Origin: Thermoplasmata archaeon
GTDB taxonomy: Archaea; Thermoplasmatota; Thermoplasmata; Thermoplasmatales; Thermoplasmataceae
DNA length: 64,000 nt
Reading direction: 5' to 3'
Assembly: GCA_021846395.1 (NCBI GenBank)
Contig: JAJZXB010000007.1
Location: 1 to 64,000 of the forward strand
In this document: piece by piece, positions 38,401 to 47,719 of the stretch
Position numbering within the stretch: the first letter of the stretch is position 1
How the letters are laid out: each line of letters starts with the position of its first letter
The notes under the pieces: model-generated
Seen by the model: only the letters and a program-made list of their open reading frames with translations
What the model was told of the DNA's origin: nothing
Database searches by the model: none
Made by a program: the position numbers and the translations under genes

Positions 38401-40520
38401 AAATAAAAAATGGAAATGCGGTGTACATAAAAAACAACATAATAGCTGAACCGTGCAATGACTGTAAAGAACTGGCGATAAAATTAATTCTCTCCTCATA
38501 TGGGCCATTATCACTGGATGAACTCCTCATAAAGCTCCCTATAGATTCCAGCATTCTTGAAAATACCCTCAATAGCATGGTTATGAAAAATGATGTTGTT
38601 TTTGATTATATCACACCAATATTCGTGAAGCAGTACATAATGAAGGATGATCTGAACAACATTCTGAATATTACAGAAGAAAATTTGCAGGAAAAAAGGG
38701 TTGATAATTTCATATCAGGCGTCAGTGACGTCAAGGAGTATTTTGAAAAATATGGTTTTGCATTCGATATTTATGACATAATTATAAGAACAAAAAATTT
38801 TGCCACTTCAGATCTTGAAAAAATGATTAAAAATAAAAAGGTTTACCATTTAAAAATCATTAAAAACAAATATGTATATGCATCTGACTGGCTGGTAAAT
38901 GCCCTCTATTATTTGAGAGATGAAAAAAGTTCTGAAAATGAACAAAAGGTTCTTGACTTTATAGGGAGGGGATATGACACAGAGGAGAAACTCACTGGCA
39001 TAACAGGCTACGATTCCTCAATAATAAGGCTCATAATAAGGGAACTTGTTTTCAAAATAAAGATAATTAACAACAATGGCGTATATGAAAGATATACTCC
39101 TGCAGAAAAAATAGATGGAAAAATATTGATAGAAAAATATGGGCCAGTGACATCCTATGAACTTTCAAGATTTTTCTGGTTTAACCCCTCAAGAATAGAC
39201 TATACCGGCATTAAACCATATTATTACAAAAACGATGTTTATTATGGAGGAAATGAACATTCACAGAAAAATAATGGGTTAATATTGTCATCGTTTGACC
39301 CCGTGAATATTTACATGGGAAAATATATAAGAAATGATGAATTCAATTCCAGATTTATCTATAATGGAAAAGAAGAAGCAACATTTCAAATGATAAACAA
39401 GCCACCTGGATTGTGGATCGATAATATATTTGCAGAAAATGAAAGCATAATAAATGAGTTTATCAGCAGGATTGAGAAAGTTTCGGATAAGCTAAAACTC
39501 GATTCAATAATAATAAATTCCGACAGTGAAGATATAATTAAAATTGCTGAAAAAAGAAATTACAAAATTTCTGAAAATGTCGCTTATAAGGGTAATTTTG
39601 AAATAATGAATATCAATGACGATGATTTGTTGGAAATTACAGTAAAATTATCATCCCTGTACGATACGCCGCTGAACTACAATATACTTAATAAAACATA
39701 TTTTGGCATAAGGAATGAAATAGAATCTTCATATTTTGGAATAAGAAGCATTGAACTTAACAATTATTACAATTCCATACTTCTTTATAATTTCAACGGA
39801 CCATTCAGCGTAGGTGCCTTTGCTACAAAAAATGTCATTTCAGTTTATAAAAGCATCAGGAAAAGGGAATTAACTCAGGATGAAGAAACCGTTTTAAAAT
39901 CCCTCATATCTGAAAACATGACTGAAAATGAGCTGATAAAGACCATAAAAATGAATAGCTTTGTTATAAAAAACACAATCAAAAGCCTTTATAAAATAAA
40001 TGCAATAGCAAGAGACAAAAACAGAAAATATATTGTTATAGGAGACAACTATTCAGAACTTGAGGCCATTGATATACTTTTAAAGTACATGATAGAAACA
40101 ATGGGCTTTTTTGATGATGAAATATATTCTAAGCTCACTGATACCCCCATAAATGACAGTTATATAAAAACAGTCAGGGACATGATCGGCAAGAATATAA
40201 TAAAGGAAGTTCTATTGCCTTCTGAAAGGAAGATAGTATATATCTCTTCAAAGGTAAATATTGATAGAATTAGAAAAATGAAATTTACAAGAATAATTTC
40301 GCCAAAGGATATTGTATTTTTATTCTTCAGCGATTTTCTCAAGGCAAGATACAGATCATCAAGCTCATTTTATCTATTTGTGGATAATTCTATAAAAACG
40401 TATTTTACGGTTAAAAAAAGCGGTAAGTTTTTCAGTGTCAGGAATATTGAGGGCGATAAAACGTACAGGGACGTTGCCAAAAGGGAATTTGGAGATGCAG
40501 GCTACATCCTTTCACTTTAA
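35421..40520 (+). CDS. lhr: Lhr-type superfamily 2 DNA helicase with very long C-terminal extension
   Basis: 1699 residues. The N-terminal 850 residues are a standard Lhr (large helicase-related) core: Walker A SSPTGTGKTLTG (about 51-62), DEIHEISSTKRG, GLSATQAP, TSLELGIDIGYIDLVIQ and the motif VI QRIGRSGHG, followed by the Lhr winged-helix and beta-sheet bundle region. Archaeal Lhr is normally near 900 residues. Here some 800 more residues follow, with several winged-helix-like units (for example AIKLILSSYGPLSLDELLIK and QKVLDFIGRGYDTEEKLTG), as in the long bacterial Lhr forms. Likely a 3'-5' translocase in repair. Its 3' end converges with the aminopeptidase gene. Confidence 0.9.
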   Translation: MIEHNSFKVKDTLPFLDDIISEWFDLNYSELSEPQKKAIPLIHEGKNVLVSSPTGTGKTLTGFLSIINELFKKAKNNKLEDRIYCVYISPLKALANDINKNLREPLSEIYAIAREKNIEIPEIRVGVRSGDTAQSERNKMLKKPPHILITTPESLSLALTATKFREKFSGVEYVILDEIHEISSTKRGSLLSLNLERLSNLAGEFVRIGLSATQAPLDLIGSYLCGYKNEIKRDFELIEVNTNKYLDLKIITPVKDLTMVSYEVANEKMYDILVDLINSHKTTLIFTNTRSSTEHVAIRLKARGIENIEAHHSSLGKETRIDVENKLKNGELKCVITSTSLELGIDIGYIDLVIQIGSPKSVSRALQRIGRSGHGVKDLSLGRFIVFDLDDLMECTVMTKAAYDHEIDRVSVPLNPLDVLSQGLIGMSLEQVWNIDEAYNLIRGSFSFHTLEYSDYISTLKYLAGEIEGNTLFSKIWLDEEAKTFGKKRSTRMIYFMNVGTIPEEANYNVVNEHGRIIGQLSDKFVERLKKGDIFVLGAKTYIFVRTLRNNITVKEARGLKPTVPSWSGELLPRSYDLGILIGEFRKELSRKISEKEDAEKWLVDNYRVDHAGAISLISYVKSQGKFDIPTEDHLYVEGYMDGDLYNVIFHIPLGRRVNDALSRAYGLAISNKYDVNTRISVNDNGFMITLSRKIRIESILGLLTSKNFSDLLNRSILNTEMFKQRFRYCATRSLMVLRKYKQTDISVSRQQLRSDKLLRVLESIKNFPVIMETFNEIKNDLMDVDHAKKYLEDVIENGQYKISDYSNESSPFSYNLILSGVSDIVLMEDRSKLLRELQNKLLDKIYGTNGIDFIVKDSKMCENYFKNKIPEVRNMDDYVNFIDHFFYIDPFKRKYNSPMNYTDTDIEDITENLIKNDTLIHSFIRSDQWINIKYYSIAMNLFKKNIEKTDIDNEISDIINETTFNELKKTGYSDEEIRNALLHLESSYSIRKKIKNGNAVYIKNNIIAEPCNDCKELAIKLILSSYGPLSLDELLIKLPIDSSILENTLNSMVMKNDVVFDYITPIFVKQYIMKDDLNNILNITEENLQEKRVDNFISGVSDVKEYFEKYGFAFDIYDIIIRTKNFATSDLEKMIKNKKVYHLKIIKNKYVYASDWLVNALYYLRDEKSSENEQKVLDFIGRGYDTEEKLTGITGYDSSIIRLIIRELVFKIKIINNNGVYERYTPAEKIDGKILIEKYGPVTSYELSRFFWFNPSRIDYTGIKPYYYKNDVYYGGNEHSQKNNGLILSSFDPVNIYMGKYIRNDEFNSRFIYNGKEEATFQMINKPPGLWIDNIFAENESIINEFISRIEKVSDKLKLDSIIINSDSEDIIKIAEKRNYKISENVAYKGNFEIMNINDDDLLEITVKLSSLYDTPLNYNILNKTYFGIRNEIESSYFGIRSIELNNYYNSILLYNFNGPFSVGAFATKNVISVYKSIRKRELTQDEETVLKSLISENMTENELIKTIKMNSFVIKNTIKSLYKINAIARDKNRKYIVIGDNYSELEAIDILLKYMIETMGFFDDEIYSKLTDTPINDSYIKTVRDMIGKNIIKEVLLPSERKIVYISSKVNIDRIRKMKFTRIISPKDIVFLFFSDFLKARYRSSSSFYLFVDNSIKTYFTVKKSGKFFSVRNIEGDKTYRDVAKREFGDAGYILSL

Positions 40521-40534
40521 AAATATATAATGTT

Positions 40535-42895
40535 TTATACCCTGTTCAACAGTTTTTCATAAACATCAAGAAATTCAAGGCCTTTTTTGACTCCGCCGTA
40601 TATCTGTTCTGCCGTCAGCACTCTTGCCTTTTCCCGCATTTTTTCGGGATCCACAATGCCAGCATTTCCTATCATATTCTGCACACAGCGATTTATTCTC
40701 AAATTGCTCAATTTCAGTTTGAACATTGTATTTACAATATTCTCAATATTATCAAGGATGTACTTTCTTGAGTTGGGGTTATTTGCCATGGAAATAAAAA
40801 CTGTATCAGCATCCTGTTTTTTCAAATTTCCAGATTCAATTAAATCCATAATTTTACTGTAGTTACTGCCACCGGTTATGCTTCCAAGGGCAACAATTGC
40901 CTTTGTTTTATCCTCATCGTTTTTTGATTCTGTAATTATTTTTGAAAGAAATTCAACATCATTGCCAATTAAAGCCCGAGATATTAAGTAGGGCTGCCTG
41001 AAATCAGGGTCAATCATTTTGTAATCACTGTATTTTGAGACAATTTTATTCCTGAAATCTTTATCAATGTAAGAAAGTCTTGTGTAAAGCGAGGATAATA
41101 CAACCCTGTAATTTGTATCTTCAATTTTATTATTTTCTATGTATTCCTTCTTATCCTTAATATAAAACGATGCCAAGTCCTTATAATACTGATTGTCTGT
41201 AAGGTTGTACAGATTGAATAGCTGTTTGGATATTTCTTCTATTATAATTGTGTCATTTAAACGATAAAATATCTCAAGCCTTCTTACATATTCAGTCAGG
41301 TCAATTTTTCCAGAAAGCAAGAATGCATAAAGGTCATTTATCATGCCCCATTTTTCATATAAAGTTATTCTGTCAAGGTTTCTTGATATAATCTCAAAAA
41401 GATACCGGTCATATAGAACCCTGTAAAATCCGAAATGGTTATGGTTCAGGGAAATTATATCGCCTTCAAGGTCAATTGACCTGTCCTGCATCAATATGGC
41501 ATCATCCTGGCTGGCCTTATTTAAAAATACTGGAATTTTCCAAATTGCGTCATCACCATTTAAAAATAAAAATCTGTGCTGGGTAAGTTTCAATTTATCC
41601 TCTTCAAGCTTTGCCTCAATATATGGATAACCGGTAGATGATACCCACTGACCCATTATTTCGGGAATATTTTTCCTTGACACGCCTTCTATGGAATTCC
41701 AGAGATCCGAGCCTTCTGCATTTGAATATGAAAAGTTCTTTAGATAATTTCTTAACGATTCCATGAATTTATTATTGCCCACGTATGCCTCTATCATTCT
41801 CAATACATTGGACCCCTTGCCATATCTTATTTCATACGATAGCTGTGAAACGCTTAAATCATCAACTTTTGTGTTTATTGGGTGCGAATTAACGAGTGAA
41901 TCCATTGTATATGCACCATCAGTCTGATCCAGAAGAAAATCTCCATAAAAATCCCATTCTGGCATTGTCTTATTTACTGTTTTAAATGCAAAGAATGTGG
42001 CAAAGCTTTCATTTAGCCACAGATCATTCCACCATTTCATTGTTACCAGATCACCAAACCACTGATGCACAAGTTCATGCGTTACAACTTCTGCTACCCT
42101 TCTGTAGCTTCTTGCTGTTGAGGAATCGTTTATGCTAAGAAGAATCTCTCTGAAGGTTATTGCACCCCAGTTTTCCATGGCACCTGCCGCAAATTCTGGC
42201 ACCGCAATCAAATGAAGTTTTGGCAGCATATATTCAATGTTTGTATAATTCTGCAAATAATCAAGGGATTTTTTTGTTATTTCCAGTGGAAATTCGGTTG
42301 AATTGAGCGTGCCACTTTTGGCTGCCAGATATATCCTCTTGTTCCCAAAAATTGTTGACATTTCATCAAATTTACCAACACCTATATAGAGCAAATAGGT
42401 GGACATTACGGGTGTCTGTTCAAATGAAACTATTTTTTTATTTTTTTCAAATTCCTCATGCTTTATCGGCATATTGGAAATTGCATTTAAATCCTTATCA
42501 ATGGAAACCCGAAGGTCAAACGTTGCCTTGTATGAGGGATTGTCCAGACATGGGAATGCCCTTCTGGCATCTGATTCCTCAAACTGGGTTGAAAGTATAT
42601 AATCATCTCTGGTTCCTGCTATATAAAATCCCCTAAGCCCATTATCATTTGTTGTTGAAAATTCAATATATACTCTTATTTCATTTTTGCTGCCTCCATA
42701 ATTTATTTTTAATTTCTCATTTTCCACCTTAAAGTTTACATCAGCATTATCAATTTTGGTTTTAATGATATCTATTTCATTCAAATCAAATTCCAGATTT
42801 TTTACTGGATCCATGATCTTAATAATTTCAGTGCCCGAATATTTTTTATTTTTAAAATCCACATTCAATTTAATATCATAATTCTCAATGTTCAT
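40535..42895 (-). CDS. Tricorn protease interacting factor F2/F3-type aminopeptidase (M1 family)
   Basis: Zinc aminopeptidase of family M1 that trims peptides released by the proteasome/tricorn system to free amino acids. The exopeptidase motif GAMENWGAITFREILL and the zinc site HELVHQWFGDLVTMKWW (HExxH about residue 271) with the distal Glu in LWLNESFATFFAF are intact. The length of 786 residues and the domain order match the Thermoplasma F2/F3 factors. The cytosolic location is inferred from the lack of a signal peptide. Substrate preference (F2 or F3 type) cannot be decided by eye. Confidence 0.93.
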   Translation of the reverse strand: MNIENYDIKLNVDFKNKKYSGTEIIKIMDPVKNLEFDLNEIDIIKTKIDNADVNFKVENEKLKINYGGSKNEIRVYIEFSTTNDNGLRGFYIAGTRDDYILSTQFEESDARRAFPCLDNPSYKATFDLRVSIDKDLNAISNMPIKHEEFEKNKKIVSFEQTPVMSTYLLYIGVGKFDEMSTIFGNKRIYLAAKSGTLNSTEFPLEITKKSLDYLQNYTNIEYMLPKLHLIAVPEFAAGAMENWGAITFREILLSINDSSTARSYRRVAEVVTHELVHQWFGDLVTMKWWNDLWLNESFATFFAFKTVNKTMPEWDFYGDFLLDQTDGAYTMDSLVNSHPINTKVDDLSVSQLSYEIRYGKGSNVLRMIEAYVGNNKFMESLRNYLKNFSYSNAEGSDLWNSIEGVSRKNIPEIMGQWVSSTGYPYIEAKLEEDKLKLTQHRFLFLNGDDAIWKIPVFLNKASQDDAILMQDRSIDLEGDIISLNHNHFGFYRVLYDRYLFEIISRNLDRITLYEKWGMINDLYAFLLSGKIDLTEYVRRLEIFYRLNDTIIIEEISKQLFNLYNLTDNQYYKDLASFYIKDKKEYIENNKIEDTNYRVVLSSLYTRLSYIDKDFRNKIVSKYSDYKMIDPDFRQPYLISRALIGNDVEFLSKIITESKNDEDKTKAIVALGSITGGSNYSKIMDLIESGNLKKQDADTVFISMANNPNSRKYILDNIENIVNTMFKLKLSNLRINRCVQNMIGNAGIVDPEKMREKARVLTAEQIYGGVKKGLEFLDVYEKLLNRV

Positions 42896-42952
42896 GGGGT
42901 GTTTATTCTATGAAGTTTAATAAATTTTTTCGGATTAATGTAAAAATTTTCA

Positions 42953-44086
42953 TCATCCAGTATATTTAAATTTAATTTTCTCTATTATTTTTGGTATGGG
43001 GATCTGCATTGGGCAGACCACACTGCAACCTCCTGAATGCATGCACATCTCTGATTTGTCGTACTGTTTATAGACAATAGCAGACCACATTATTCCAGTG
43101 GGGCCTGTATATGGGCTGGTGCCGAATTCCTTTCCATACAGCCTGTATGCAGGGCATGAAAAATAACATCGGCCACATCTAATGCACAGCAATGATTCCT
43201 TTAAATCGGAGTTCATTGCTTCCCTCCTCCCATTATCTATGAGTATTACATGAAATTCCTTTGGCCCAGTTGCCGGCGTAACTTTTTGCAATTCAATATC
43301 GCCAGTAGCACTTGGCCCTGATGTTAAGTTGACGTATGTTGGAGGATAGAAACCTGCATTTGCTGCCTGAACTATAACCTCGTTGAATGCATCCTTTAAT
43401 GTTGGGACAATTTTGTCAATGCCAGTTATTGCTATATGTGTAGAAGGAAGAACTGTGTCCATTCTTATATTTCCCTCATTTTCTATTAGCAGTATGGAAC
43501 CGGTATCTGCAGAAACGGCATTTGCACCGGTTATGCCGACCTCAGCTGATAAGTACTTTGTTATTAAAAAGTCCCTTACTTTTTTAACCATTTCCTCTGT
43601 GGATGTATATTCATTTATTGTACTGTCAAGGTTTTCATTCAAAATTTCAGATATCCTTTTTTTTGATAAATGTACTGCAGGTGCGACCAGATGTGAAGGC
43701 ATATCATTGTTTATCTGAACAAGATATTCTCCAAGATCCGTTTCCCACACATCCATCCCCTCCTTTGAAAGTTCTTCTCTAAGTTTAATTTCATAAAGTA
43801 CGTTGGATTTTGAAAGTACAATCTTTGTTCTCTCCCCGATAATTTCTCGGACAATATTCATGGCCTCAGCGGAATCTCTTGCAATGTGAAAAATTCCACC
43901 ATTTTTCTTAACGCTTTCCTCTGTCCTTTTTATATACGTATCAATATCACTCAATACCTCAAGCTTTCTCTCTCTTAAATCCCTGGCAATGTCGTTTATA
44001 TACGGGTTTTCCCTTAAAATTTTATCTACCTTCGGAGCATTGTTAAGTATTGCCCTGTTCAATGAAACATTCCAATCATAATCCAT
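42953..44086 (-). CDS. lutB: LutB-like iron-sulfur protein (LUD domain plus ferredoxin domain)
   Basis: Subunit of a lactate oxidation complex by family. The N-terminal LUD domain covers about residues 1-290 (GITGANAVSADTGSILLIEN, a typical LUD segment). The C-terminal ferredoxin part has CIRCGRCYFSCPAYRLYG and CMHSGGCSVVCPMQIP for two 4Fe-4S clusters. Length is 377 residues, shorter than many LutB. It follows the CCG-domain gene by 10 bases on the same strand. A LutC-type third subunit is not present in the window. Confidence 0.85.
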   Translation of the reverse strand: MDYDWNVSLNRAILNNAPKVDKILRENPYINDIARDLRERKLEVLSDIDTYIKRTEESVKKNGGIFHIARDSAEAMNIVREIIGERTKIVLSKSNVLYEIKLREELSKEGMDVWETDLGEYLVQINNDMPSHLVAPAVHLSKKRISEILNENLDSTINEYTSTEEMVKKVRDFLITKYLSAEVGITGANAVSADTGSILLIENEGNIRMDTVLPSTHIAITGIDKIVPTLKDAFNEVIVQAANAGFYPPTYVNLTSGPSATGDIELQKVTPATGPKEFHVILIDNGRREAMNSDLKESLLCIRCGRCYFSCPAYRLYGKEFGTSPYTGPTGIMWSAIVYKQYDKSEMCMHSGGCSVVCPMQIPIPKIIEKIKFKYTG

Positions 44087-44096
44087 TCAATCACCT

Positions 44097-44990
44097 TTAA
44101 GAAATTACCTCTGCAAGGTCCTTTATGCTGCTTATGTGCTGTGAAAGATTCTCATAACACAATGGGCACATAACAAGAACATTCTCATTCACGGTTAAAA
44201 GGCTTTCTGCCCTCATTTTGGATATATCATCACTGTCCTTATTTGAAACCAGGGAAAGTGGCCCTCCACAGCATATGCCCATTTCCTTGCTCGTTACAAG
44301 GTAATTTTCGTCGAGTTTTATGCCAGATTCATCTATCTTTTTTCTCACTGTTGTATACATATTCATTGCCCTTGAATACAGGCATGAGTCATGAATAACA
44401 TATTCACCAGATCCTTCAAAATTCACAAGTTCAAGATAGTTTACCACATTTATATCAAAATTTATAAGTTCCTTCAGTCTCTTCAAGGCATTTGTTGTGT
44501 GGGGATCAATTGTAATCAATTCCTCAATCCCCTTTTCATGGAAAAAATCCCTTAATTTCTCTCCATATTTTTTGAATTCATACAGAAAACCTGATTCAAG
44601 CAATATGGCTCCTGAATACGGCTCATTTTCATATAGATAGCCAAAATCAACATTGCTTTTTTTTAATAAATTTGAAATATTGTTTATAATGTTAAATGCC
44701 CTTTTCAATTCACTGTCACCCGGCCTTATCATATATTTAGACAGGCTAATTAATTTCTTCGGCATATTTATTCTGTAAATTTTGGGAAATAATTTTTCAT
44801 ATTTTTTCAAAATTCCAGATATCTGATACATATATGAAGTGTATATGACCGTTTTCTTATTTTTTGAAAGGGAGGATGTCCATGATGAGAATAATTTTGT
44901 GTCCATGGGAAAGGGCAAAAGTGAATCCATTAAATTTTCAAAAACCATATCTTTCATTTTCATAATTCTCTCTCGAAGAACTTCAACCAT
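44097..44990 (-). CDS. lutA: LutA-like CCG-domain protein (lactate utilisation / HdrB-like)
   Basis: 297 residues. The C-terminal part holds cysteine-rich CCG motifs: HDSCLYSRAMNM, GICCGGPLSLVSN and VMCPLCYENLSQH. These bind an iron-sulfur cluster in HdrB/GlpC/LutA-type proteins. The first CCG repeat is degenerate: the N-terminal half has no matching cysteines. It is the upstream partner of the LutB-like gene. Together they probably pass electrons from lactate or a similar 2-hydroxy acid; a heterodisulfide reductase role is unlikely in a non-methanogen (inference). Confidence 0.72.
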   Translation of the reverse strand: MVEVLRERIMKMKDMVFENLMDSLLPFPMDTKLFSSWTSSLSKNKKTVIYTSYMYQISGILKKYEKLFPKIYRINMPKKLISLSKYMIRPGDSELKRAFNIINNISNLLKKSNVDFGYLYENEPYSGAILLESGFLYEFKKYGEKLRDFFHEKGIEELITIDPHTTNALKRLKELINFDINVVNYLELVNFEGSGEYVIHDSCLYSRAMNMYTTVRKKIDESGIKLDENYLVTSKEMGICCGGPLSLVSNKDSDDISKMRAESLLTVNENVLVMCPLCYENLSQHISSIKDLAEVIS

Positions 44991-45252
44991 AAGTATAAAA
45001 TATATAACAATATAATATCTTTTTGCTCGTTACAGTTCCGTATCAAATTACACCCTCCTTTGCCCAAAGAACATGTAGTTCCATCCTAAACTGCATGATT
45101 CACATTTTCATGTGATAGGCCGGTGCTCGCAGGCTTAAATTTAAACTTTCTGCCCCTTAAGAAATATATAGGCTGGGCCCATTTCCAGTAGAATCTTCAA
45201 TGCTCTTCACCAAATGCTGATCTTTTACCACTGAATTTTCAGATACAATAAA
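44991..45252. other. Intergenic stretch, no gene seen
   Basis: Holds the AT-rich promoter side of the LutA-like gene, then about 180 bases of more balanced composition without a supported frame on either strand. No repeat shared with the rest of the window was noticed. Confidence 0.4.
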
Positions 45253-46203
45253 TCATTCCCGGCTCTGGATATAGTCTTCAATAAGCTTTATGGCAATATC
45301 ATTCTCCTCCCTTTTACCTATTGTTAACCTTGATTTATTCTCCATAAAGGGCAATTTTCTGACGTATACACCATTTTTTCTCATATAGTCATAAATATCC
45401 TCTTTCAAAAGAAGGAAATTTGCATGGCTTGGATAGGACAGGTCCTTTATATTCCTGTATACTCTTTCCCTTTCATCTATTATATATTTCACATGTTCCT
45501 GTACGATTGAGTAATTATCAAGCATGATCTCTGCCATTTTTGATGAAAGCAAATTGAGATAAAACGGAGACTGCTTTCCCCTCAATTTTTTGGCCATGCT
45601 TTCATTTGCAATGCCATATCCAACTCTGAAACCGGCCATGCTGAACGCTTTGGAAAACGTTCTTAAAATAATTAGGTTATCATAATCATCGATTAAATCT
45701 ATATAATCCTCCCCTGAAAAATCCAAATATGCACAATCAAGAATTGTGGGTATGTTCATGCTTAGTACTTTCTCAATATCAGACCTTTTTATAATGTTTC
45801 CTGTCGGGTTATTTGGTGAGCACAGAATTATCAATTTTGCATTTTTCTTTGATAATATGGAGTCGGTATCTATGGAAAAATCATCATTAAGCGGTATATT
45901 TATTGTATTGTAATCAAAATTTTTTGCATAGAATGAATACATTTCAAACGTTGGGGTATTTATAACAATATCTCCCTTTGCATTTCCTATAATTAGATTT
46001 AACAGTTCATCACTTCCATTGCCAGCGATTATATTTTCTCCATTTAGCCCAAGAAAATTCCCAATTTTTTCAAGCAGGTGAGGAAGGCCTTTTTCTGGAT
46101 AACGATTCATTGCTGTATTTTTAATATATTCCAGCAATTGATATTTTATACTTTCAGGAATATCAAAAGGATTCTCATTTTTATCAAGAAATATATCATC
46201 CAT
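45253..46203 (-). CDS. hisC: Histidinol-phosphate aminotransferase-like PLP enzyme
   Basis: Fold-type I aminotransferase, seventh step of histidine synthesis by family. N-terminal LDKNENPFDIPESIK (the HisC start pattern), then PEKGLPHLLEKIGNFLGLNG, GNGSDELLNLII, CSPNNPTGNII and the PLP lysine in ILRTFSKAFSMAGFRVGYG. Length of 316 residues is at the short end for HisC. No other his genes are in the window, so the enzyme may also serve other 2-oxo acids (aromatic amino acids, for instance, as PheA lies nearby). Confidence 0.88.
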   Translation of the reverse strand: MDDIFLDKNENPFDIPESIKYQLLEYIKNTAMNRYPEKGLPHLLEKIGNFLGLNGENIIAGNGSDELLNLIIGNAKGDIVINTPTFEMYSFYAKNFDYNTINIPLNDDFSIDTDSILSKKNAKLIILCSPNNPTGNIIKRSDIEKVLSMNIPTILDCAYLDFSGEDYIDLIDDYDNLIILRTFSKAFSMAGFRVGYGIANESMAKKLRGKQSPFYLNLLSSKMAEIMLDNYSIVQEHVKYIIDERERVYRNIKDLSYPSHANFLLLKEDIYDYMRKNGVYVRKLPFMENKSRLTIGKREENDIAIKLIEDYIQSRE

Positions 46204-46378
46204 ATAGCTTTATTAAATTAAATATATTAAATTTAACCTATGTGGGTGAGGCGATCCAGTATATAGGCAGGATCAGGCTGTTAATCAAATAACGTATATA
46301 AAGGAATTAAATTCAAATAGGTATTATAACATAAAAATAAAATACTATTCAGAGATAAAAGATTAGAAAGGATGGACA

Positions 46379-47719
46379 ATGATAGATATAAAATTATTGA
46401 GGTCAAACAAAAAAATTTTTTACGATTCCTGCAAGGCAAGAGGTTTTGATTTAAAGTATCTTGATGAATTTTTTGTTCTTGATGATAGATGGAGGTCAAA
46501 CCTTAAAAAAATCAATGAAATAAAACATGATAAGAATACAATAACCATGGAAATTTCAAAGAATATAAAGAAAGGCAACGATGTTGAGCAATTGAAAAAT
46601 AATGTCGTACAGCTAAATAAAAAGATAGAAGAATTATCTACAGACCAAAATGAAATAGAAACTGAAAGGGACAAAATAATCCGACTTATACCAAATCTTC
46701 TTTACAGGGATGTCCCCGTGTGCAAGGGAGATGAAAATAATAAACTTGTTAGATATTCTGGAACAGCAAGAGTGTTTAGAGAGGATATGGGCTATTTCAG
46801 GGAAAATAGCGGCAATTCGGAAAATTATGAAATTCTTGAGAACAGGCCATTAAGCCATGTAGATTTAATGAATGATCTGGATCTGGTAGATCTTGACCGC
46901 GCAAGCAAAATCGCCGGCTCAAGATTTTATTTTATAAAAAATAGATTGTTCAAGCTTGAGCTTGCATTGACCACCTATGCCGTTGATTTTTTATCCCAGA
47001 GAAATTTTTCTATTGTGGAACCACCATTTATGATAAACTATGCATCTATGGCTGGAGCAACCGATATTGAAACATTTAAGGATACTTTATATAAAATTGA
47101 AGGGGATGATCTTTATTTAATTGCCACTGCAGAACATCCAATAGCCTCAATGCTTTCAGGAGAAATAATGAATGAAGATGAGCTACCTTTGAGAATTGGA
47201 GGAGTGTCATCATGTTTCAGGAAGGAAGCAGGAGCACACGGAAAGGATACAAAAGGCATATTCAGAGTGCACCAGTTCAATAAGATTGAACAATTCATAT
47301 TTTGCAAGCCAGACTTATCATGGGATTATTTTGATGAACTTGTTAAAAATTCTGAGGATATATACAAAAGCCTTGAAATACCCTACAGAGTTGTAAATGT
47401 CTGTTCCGGTGAACTTGGAAACCTTGCTGCAAAAAAATATGATATTGAGGCATGGTATCCATCACAGGGAAAATTCAGGGAAATAGTTTCTGCATCAAAC
47501 GATACCGATTATCAGGCAAGGTCTCTTAACATAAAATACAGGGCAGGATCCAAAAACGAGTTTGTGCATACATTGAACAGCACGGCAATTGCAACCACGC
47601 GTATTTTGGTAGCAATAATGGAAAATTATCAGAGAGAGGGATACATAGAAATACCAAAGGTATTGATACCATATACTGGATTTGATAGAATAGAAAAGGA
47701 GGGAAATAATGGAACATGA
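46379..47719 (+). CDS. serS: Seryl-tRNA synthetase
   Basis: Class II synthetase of the common (bacterial/eukaryotic-like) type, not the rare methanogen type. An N-terminal long coiled-coil arm (about residues 30-105) binds the tRNA-Ser variable arm. Motif 2 is SSCFRKEAGAHGKDTKGIFR with the class signature HQFNKIEQF, and motif 3 is NSTAIATTRILVAIMENYQ. Length 446 residues. It is the first gene of an overlapping run with mscS and the thermopsin-like gene. Confidence 0.96.
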   Translation: MIDIKLLRSNKKIFYDSCKARGFDLKYLDEFFVLDDRWRSNLKKINEIKHDKNTITMEISKNIKKGNDVEQLKNNVVQLNKKIEELSTDQNEIETERDKIIRLIPNLLYRDVPVCKGDENNKLVRYSGTARVFREDMGYFRENSGNSENYEILENRPLSHVDLMNDLDLVDLDRASKIAGSRFYFIKNRLFKLELALTTYAVDFLSQRNFSIVEPPFMINYASMAGATDIETFKDTLYKIEGDDLYLIATAEHPIASMLSGEIMNEDELPLRIGGVSSCFRKEAGAHGKDTKGIFRVHQFNKIEQFIFCKPDLSWDYFDELVKNSEDIYKSLEIPYRVVNVCSGELGNLAAKKYDIEAWYPSQGKFREIVSASNDTDYQARSLNIKYRAGSKNEFVHTLNSTAIATTRILVAIMENYQREGYIEIPKVLIPYTGFDRIEKEGNNGT

